Below are positions 7,138 through 10,890 of a stretch of DNA of 10,890 nucleotides, piece after piece. The position numbers and the translations under genes are program-made. Origin of the DNA: Gammaproteobacteria bacterium. GTDB lineage: Bacteria; Pseudomonadota; Gammaproteobacteria; Francisellales; CACEW01. The DNA lies in contig JANQIS010000207.1 of assembly GCA_028282045.1 (NCBI GenBank), positions 1 to 10,890 on the forward strand, in the 5' to 3' direction. The first letter of the stretch is position 1. Each line of letters begins with the position of its first letter. The notes beneath the pieces were generated by a model, which was not told the DNA's origin, ran no database searches, and was given only the letters and a program-made list of their open reading frames with translations.

Positions 7138-7777
7138 GACGCTGGCCCATTTTAGCTTTGCTGCGTGCTATCGCCGCAGCGATATAATCTTGTTTGGCTT
7201 TACGCAGGTCAGCGGACTGATCTGGTTGAGGTTTTTTATTGCGTTGATGTTTTTGTGCTTCTTCAAGCTGCAAATGCGCTAAGCGCTGCTGACGCTGTTG
7301 ATAACGTTGACGATATTGATTGCTCTGTGCAATACGCTGTGCTTTTGGCATCAGATCCGGTTGCATACAATCCGGTGCGATAATCATATCAATACAATCC
7401 ACCGGACAGGGAGCGACACAAAGATCACACCCGCTACATTGGTTCTCAATTACCGTATGCATTTTTTTACCACTGCCGACGATAGCATCGACAGGGCAAG
7501 CTTGGATACACTTGGTGCATCCAATACATTCGCTTTCACGAATCCTGGCAATACGCTTGGGCTGATGCACGCCATTATCGGGGTTAAGAGGTATCACTTC
7601 ACGATGGAGTAGTGCTGACAACTCCCGAATTACTCGTTCGCCACCCGGTGGACATTGATTATGTGCTGTGCCAGTAGCGATCGCTTCAGCGTAAGGCCGA
7701 CAGCCCTGGTAGCCACACTGCGTACATTGCGTTTGCGGTAGGATGGCATCAATTTGACCGATCAGTTTGGTGTTCAC
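7124..7777 (-). CDS. rsxB: RsxB/RnfB-type ferredoxin, soluble and without other Rnf subunits here
   Basis: RnfB/RsxB carries electrons in the membrane Rnf/Rsx complex. This 217-residue form has the 4Fe-4S module near its N-terminus (Cys18, Cys21, Cys26, Cys42; ILPQTQCTQCGYQGCRPYAEA). Two ferredoxin clusters follow: ECIGCTKCIQACP (Cys84, 87, 90, 94) and CSGCDLCVAPCP (Cys114, 117, 120, 124). The N-terminal membrane helix of canonical RsxB is missing, so it should be cytoplasmic. From about residue 145 it carries a basic, Gln-rich, probably helical tail not found in the E. coli protein. The start is GTG at 7777 with no clear Shine-Dalgarno; the nearby ATG triplets are out of frame. It overlaps nth by 14 bp. 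With no rsxA, C, D, G or E in the window it may act as a stand-alone electron carrier, perhaps serving Fe-S proteins; that role is inference. Confidence 0.9.
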   Translation of the reverse strand: MNTKLIGQIDAILPQTQCTQCGYQGCRPYAEAIATGTAHNQCPPGGERVIRELSALLHREVIPLNPDNGVHQPKRIARIRESECIGCTKCIQACPVDAIVGSGKKMHTVIENQCSGCDLCVAPCPVDCIDMIIAPDCMQPDLMPKAQRIAQSNQYRQRYQQRQQRLAHLQLEEAQKHQRNKKPQPDQSADLRKAKQDYIAAAIARSKAKMGQRHEPK

Positions 7778-7807
7778 GGCATTATGAAATTCATCATCAT
7801 AGCATCT

Positions 7808-7837
7808 ATTGTAACCTGCCCAGACCGGATTTGTGTA
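7808..7837 (-). promoter_or_regulatory. Candidate sigma-70 promoter for the rsxB-nth cluster
   Basis: In the 68-bp gap between metG and rsxB the minus strand has TACACA (7837-7832, 4 of 6 to the -35 consensus) and TACAAT (7813-7808, 5 of 6 to the -10 consensus) with an 18-bp spacer. The rsxB GTG lies 30 nt beyond the -10 box. It is the only place in the cluster with room for a promoter, although readthrough from metG is also possible. Confidence 0.4.
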
Positions 7838-7845
7838 GGTAGCAG

Positions 7846-9495
7846 TTAGGCAGGGGGTGCGTTTGTCGAAGTCAATGTCAACACTTGGGCTTCTTCAAGT
7901 CGGGTAAGTAAGGGTTTGAAGGGGTTGATTTTATGAGTGAGTAGTGGTGTTTCCAGCATTGACCAGTGGCTGATTTGCTGATTTAAGAAATTCTCGGCAC
8001 TGGTAATGGTTTTTGGCACAATAGGTTTAAGCATCACCATGAGCTGATAAAAATGATTGATTCCCTGCGTGCAGACTTGATGCGTTATCGTTTGTTTGTG
8101 CTCATCCTTGGCTAATTCCCAAGGTTTGTACTGTTCAATAAACTGGTTAGCACGATCTGTCAAGGCCATAATCTCACGCATTGCTTTGGCATAGTCTAAT
8201 TGTTGATAAGCCTGGTGGATAGATTGTGCCCCCTGGGAGAATTCGTCAAATAAGGCTGGTTCAACTAATTGATCAGCCAGTTGACAGTCGAATTTTTTCT
8301 TAATAAATCCGGCGCAACGGCTGGCGATATTAACAAATTTGCCGACCAGATCAGCATTGACTCGGCTAACAAAATCAGTCAGATTCAGATCGATATCTTC
8401 TATACCGCCATTAAGCTTGGTTGCATAGTAGTAGCGTAAGTATTCACTATTGAACTTATCCAGATAATCACGGGCGCTAATGTAATTACCACGCGATTTA
8501 GACATTTTCATACCATTAATGGTAACAAAACCGTGTGCATTGATGCGTGTTGGCATACGGTATCCGGCGCCGTATAACATTGCCGGCCAAAATAATGCAT
8601 GAAAATAGGCAATATCTTTGCCGAGGAATTGATGCAGCTCTGTAGTGCTGTCCGCTTTCCAGAAGGTGTCAAAGTTTAAATCTTTTTCATCACATAGTGT
8701 TTTAAAGCTTGCCAGATAACCCAATGGTGCATCGAGCCAGACGTAAAAGTATTTACCCGTGGTACCAGGAATTTCAAAACCGAAATAGGGCGCATCGCGT
8801 GAGATATCCCAATCTTTCAGGCCCTCACTAAACCATTCTTTGAGTTTATGAGCGATGGCATTTTGCAGCGCATCTGTGTTAAGCCATTGTGACAACACGT
8901 CCTCATAATGGTTGAGTTTGAAAAAATAATGTTTACTGCATTTGCGTACCGGTGTTGTACCACTAATTACCGAAACCGCATCTTTCATTTCAGTCGGATC
9001 ATAAGTGGCACCACATACTTCACAGCTATCACCATATTGATCAGTAGCGCCGCACTTCGGGCAAGTCCCTTTAATAAAGCGATCAGGCAGAAACATTGCC
9101 TTAGCTGCATCGTAAGCCTGTTCAATTTCACGAGTCTCGATATCACCATTGTCTTGCAGTTGTTGATAAACCTGATTGACAAATTGTTGATTGACATCCC
9201 GATTGGTATGGTAAAACGCATCAAAGGCAATTGAAAATGCTAAGAAGTCTTCCACATGTCCTGCGCTCATACGCTTGGCTAACGCTTGTGGTGTGATGCC
9301 TTGATCCTGCGCTTTTAGCATCATTGGTGTACCGTGTGTATCACTGCCACAAATGAAATAAGCCTCAACACCATTGAGCTTTTGGAAGCGGTAAAATATA
9401 TCGGCTTGCACGTACTCCAGTAAATGGCCGATATGTAATGGCCCATTAGCATAAGGCAGTGCAGCAGTAATAATCATGCGTTTTGTGTCAGACAT
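7846..9495 (-). CDS. metG: Methionyl-tRNA synthetase, form without C-terminal tRNA-binding domain
   Basis: Class I synthetase that charges initiator and elongator tRNA-Met. I choose ATG 9495 (MSDTKRMIITAALPYANGPL). A longer frame from TTG 9546 would add 17 residues with no family likeness and would run through the -10 box of the probable promoter. The product has 549 residues. HIGH is at 21-24 and KMSKS at 330-334 (NGMKMSKSRGN). The zinc knuckle in the connective peptide uses Cys145, Cys148, Cys158 and Cys161 (CPKC...CEVC). The anticodon-binding helical bundle includes FVNIASRCAGFI and YKPWELAKDE. The EMAPII-like dimerisation/tRNA-binding domain of the 677-residue E. coli enzyme is absent; the protein ends soon after the helical bundle. 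Short forms like this are known in other bacteria. No clear Shine-Dalgarno precedes the ATG. Confidence 0.96.
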   Translation of the reverse strand: MSDTKRMIITAALPYANGPLHIGHLLEYVQADIFYRFQKLNGVEAYFICGSDTHGTPMMLKAQDQGITPQALAKRMSAGHVEDFLAFSIAFDAFYHTNRDVNQQFVNQVYQQLQDNGDIETREIEQAYDAAKAMFLPDRFIKGTCPKCGATDQYGDSCEVCGATYDPTEMKDAVSVISGTTPVRKCSKHYFFKLNHYEDVLSQWLNTDALQNAIAHKLKEWFSEGLKDWDISRDAPYFGFEIPGTTGKYFYVWLDAPLGYLASFKTLCDEKDLNFDTFWKADSTTELHQFLGKDIAYFHALFWPAMLYGAGYRMPTRINAHGFVTINGMKMSKSRGNYISARDYLDKFNSEYLRYYYATKLNGGIEDIDLNLTDFVSRVNADLVGKFVNIASRCAGFIKKKFDCQLADQLVEPALFDEFSQGAQSIHQAYQQLDYAKAMREIMALTDRANQFIEQYKPWELAKDEHKQTITHQVCTQGINHFYQLMVMLKPIVPKTITSAENFLNQQISHWSMLETPLLTHKINPFKPLLTRLEEAQVLTLTSTNAPPA

Positions 9496-9522
9496 ATGGA
9501 TATTAAATTTTTTAAACGAAGT

Positions 9523-9552
9523 ATTATAAGGATTGTATTTGGCCAATACCAG
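9523..9552 (-). promoter_or_regulatory. metG: Candidate metG promoter
   Basis: A perfect TATAAT (-10) occupies 9528-9523 on the minus strand, 27 nt before the metG ATG. The best -35 is weak: CTGGTA at 9552-9547 with an 18-bp spacer (3 of 6). The transcript would have a short A/T-rich leader. The box sits in the 85-bp gap after the WD40 gene, so metG probably has its own promoter. The -10 is convincing; the -35 is not. Confidence 0.5.
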
Positions 9553-9580
9553 TAAGTTCCCATGTGGCAGTGCATATAAA

Positions 9581-10723
9581 TTACCAAAAGTGCCACCAGT
9601 GTGTTGGCGCTATCACCGGCGCCCAGACTTGTTTAAGGGTCTGGGTTTTCGGTGCATAGTGATAGACTAAAATACCGTTTTTCTCTGACATCGCCATCAC
9701 CAACACATGGGCGCTGGGAGAGGTGTCGGTGGCTTGGTCACGCAGGTAAGTATAGGTGGCGGGATATTCGCCATCATTATAATAGGCGTCTTGAGCTTTA
9801 ACGTTTTCTTTTTGTTTTTGAGAGAGTAATGACAGTCTTTTTAGTTTCTTACCAGTGTCCAGTGAGTAAAGTGTGGCGAAAGGATAATTGCCGTGGAGAA
9901 AGACAAAGAAATCATTGTTACTGATAAATTTGATTGAGTGGACGAAGTATTCGTACCTTTGTATCGCTTTAATCAATTTACCTGTTTGTAGTGAAAATTG
10001 AAAAATATTGCCATCATCATCCCCACTTACCACATACTGCCCATCAGGGCTGATGGTGGCGAAGGTTTGGCCTTCGTTTTTGGATAGATGATGTAATAAC
10101 TTTCCTGTACTGGTGCTCCACAAATAAACATCACCATTACCAGCACCCATTAAAGTAGCATCATCCTGATTAAAGGCTAGATTCATTAATTTACCACCGC
10201 CTACAAACCCCATGCAGCCATGGGGCATACCTTTTGGTGGTGCTGGCTTATGAAAGTTTGGACTACAGTAAAAGTACAGCAGTTGTGTTTTATTACCGTT
10301 TTGGCCAATCTTATAGACGTTATAACTTTCATCTGATGCAAAATAGTTTTGCAAGTTGCTTGTCATGACTTCGCCATAAGTTGGGAAACCTGGGTTTAGC
10401 TTTTTAATTATTTTTCCTGCCACATTTTCAACTAGTACTTGGTTGGTTTTGTCATTTTGAATGAGGAAATCATCGGTGTTTTTAATAAAATAAGCGCTGT
10501 AAATATTAACCGGATACATTGGCAGCACTTTGTAAGTATGTTGTTGTAGATTCCATAAAACAGCATGACGGCTAAGGTTGGTACTGATAACATACTTGCC
10601 ATCACTGGAAATGCTTAACACCATAATTTGCTGTTGCTCACCAACTGGTGCTATCTCACTAGCAAGTGTCGTAATTGAGACACCCAATAATACTGCCAAC
10701 ATGATATACCGTAAAAAAATCAT
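9581..10723 (-). CDS. Secreted WD40-type beta-propeller protein
   Basis: A 380-residue protein with an N-terminal signal peptide: MIFLRYIMLAVLLGVSITTLAS, with likely cleavage after Ala21 or Ser22. There is no lipobox cysteine, so a soluble periplasmic or exported form is expected. The mature part shows WD40-like units, e.g. LSISSDGKYVISTN..AVLWNL (36-59), LAFNQDDATLMGAGNGDVYLW (182-202) and ATISPDGQYVVSGDDDGNIF (222-241), plus weaker ones near 80-110, 118-150, 262-297 and 338-366. This is about seven, enough for a closed seven-bladed propeller. Between the third and fourth units an insert carries Cys153 and Cys170, a possible disulfide. The C-terminus is Trp/His-rich (THWWHFW). The ATG at 10723 overlaps the upstream ORF's stop as ATGA and has GGAGG at 10732-10728. 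A scaffold or binding role is likely; the partner is unknown. Confidence 0.75.
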   Translation of the reverse strand: MIFLRYIMLAVLLGVSITTLASEIAPVGEQQQIMVLSISSDGKYVISTNLSRHAVLWNLQQHTYKVLPMYPVNIYSAYFIKNTDDFLIQNDKTNQVLVENVAGKIIKKLNPGFPTYGEVMTSNLQNYFASDESYNVYKIGQNGNKTQLLYFYCSPNFHKPAPPKGMPHGCMGFVGGGKLMNLAFNQDDATLMGAGNGDVYLWSTSTGKLLHHLSKNEGQTFATISPDGQYVVSGDDDGNIFQFSLQTGKLIKAIQRYEYFVHSIKFISNNDFFVFLHGNYPFATLYSLDTGKKLKRLSLLSQKQKENVKAQDAYYNDGEYPATYTYLRDQATDTSPSAHVLVMAMSEKNGILVYHYAPKTQTLKQVWAPVIAPTHWWHFW

Positions 10724-10887
10724 TTATCCTCCAGCCATCGGCCAAATTTTTTAAACTGTTGACCTTTAGTGCCGAACATAAGCTGCTGCACATAAATCTT
10801 TTCAAACAATGCTTTATTGGGAATCAACATACCGGAGTGATCAGGCAATAAGGCACCTTGAGGCACAGGGTGTACTTTTTTCTTCAT
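10720..10887 (-). CDS. Unrecognised small ORF, or the 3' end of a longer gene
   Basis: An open minus-strand frame runs in from the window edge and stops at TGA (10722-10720), which overlaps the start of the WD40 gene as ATGA. The first visible Met (10887-10885) would give 55 residues starting MKKKVHPVPQGALL and ending KKFGRWLEDK. The frame is still open at the window edge (an Asp codon precedes the Met), so this may instead be the C-terminus of a longer protein. It is basic and soluble-looking, with no signal peptide or membrane segment and no motif I recognise. The four-base overlap with a strong Shine-Dalgarno for the next gene supports real translation and a shared operon with the secreted propeller. 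Confidence 0.55.
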   Translation of the reverse strand: MKKKVHPVPQGALLPDHSGMLIPNKALFEKIYVQQLMFGTKGQQFKKFGRWLEDK

Positions 10888-10890
10888 ATC

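Noticed and set aside
7298..7612. Plus-strand open frames opposite rsxB and others opposite metG, the transporters and DUF1841.
   Set aside because: They lie antisense to strongly identified genes, show no recognisable domains and have no plausible ribosome sites; they are reflections of coding sequence on the other strand.
9496..9546. Longer MetRS starting at TTG 9546.
   Set aside because: No ribosome site precedes it, the added residues are not family-like, and a perfect TATAAT lies within this stretch, which suggests a promoter.
1..10890. Search for a defence island, toxin-antitoxin pair, prophage, insertion sequence, CRISPR or tRNA.
   Set aside because: No transposase, terminal inverted repeats, regularly spaced repeats, cloverleaf or defence-type domain was visible by eye on either strand.

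Overview
The window looks like core chromosome of a gammaproteobacterium with moderate, slightly AT-leaning base composition. The gene orders aspS-x-yebC-x-ruvC-ruvA and metG-rsxB-nth, the DUF4404 and DUF1841 proteins, and the degenerate peptide-transporter-like proteins would fit a host-adapted or Legionellales/Coxiellaceae-like lineage. That placement is inference from gene content; no database search was run.

Layout. Bases 1-3104 (+ strand) form one tight co-directional cluster: the 3' end of aspS, a small cupin gene, yebC, a DUF4404 gene, ruvC and ruvA. Gaps are at most 15 bp, several genes overlap, and translational coupling is likely. ruvB does not follow ruvA. After a 46-bp convergent gap, everything from 3151 to 10890 is on the minus strand. 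Read in its own direction, that strand carries: a 55-codon ORF at the window edge (possibly the 3' end of a longer gene), a secreted WD40-type beta-propeller protein, metG with its own promoter, rsxB (a soluble lone RnfB-type ferredoxin), nth, a frameshifted POT-like 14-TM transporter, a DUF1841 gene, and a second complete POT-like transporter.

Function. The plus-strand cluster joins translation (AspRS, YebC) with Holliday-junction processing (RuvC, RuvA). The minus-strand cluster runs rsxB > nth > transporter 1 > DUF1841 > transporter 2 with overlaps of 4 and 14 nt or gaps of 1-2 nt, so it is probably one transcript starting in the 68-bp metG-rsxB gap. Nth is an Fe-S DNA glycosylase; in enterobacteria it ends the rsx/rnf operon, and here only the B subunit stays beside it. 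The two transporters are diverged paralogues that have lost the family's TM1 motif, and one carries a one-base frameshift.

There is no non-coding stretch longer than 300 bases. I saw no tRNA, rRNA, CRISPR array, insertion sequence or convincing terminator. I found no clear undescribed defence or mobile system. The most unusual part is the nth-POT-DUF1841-POT block.
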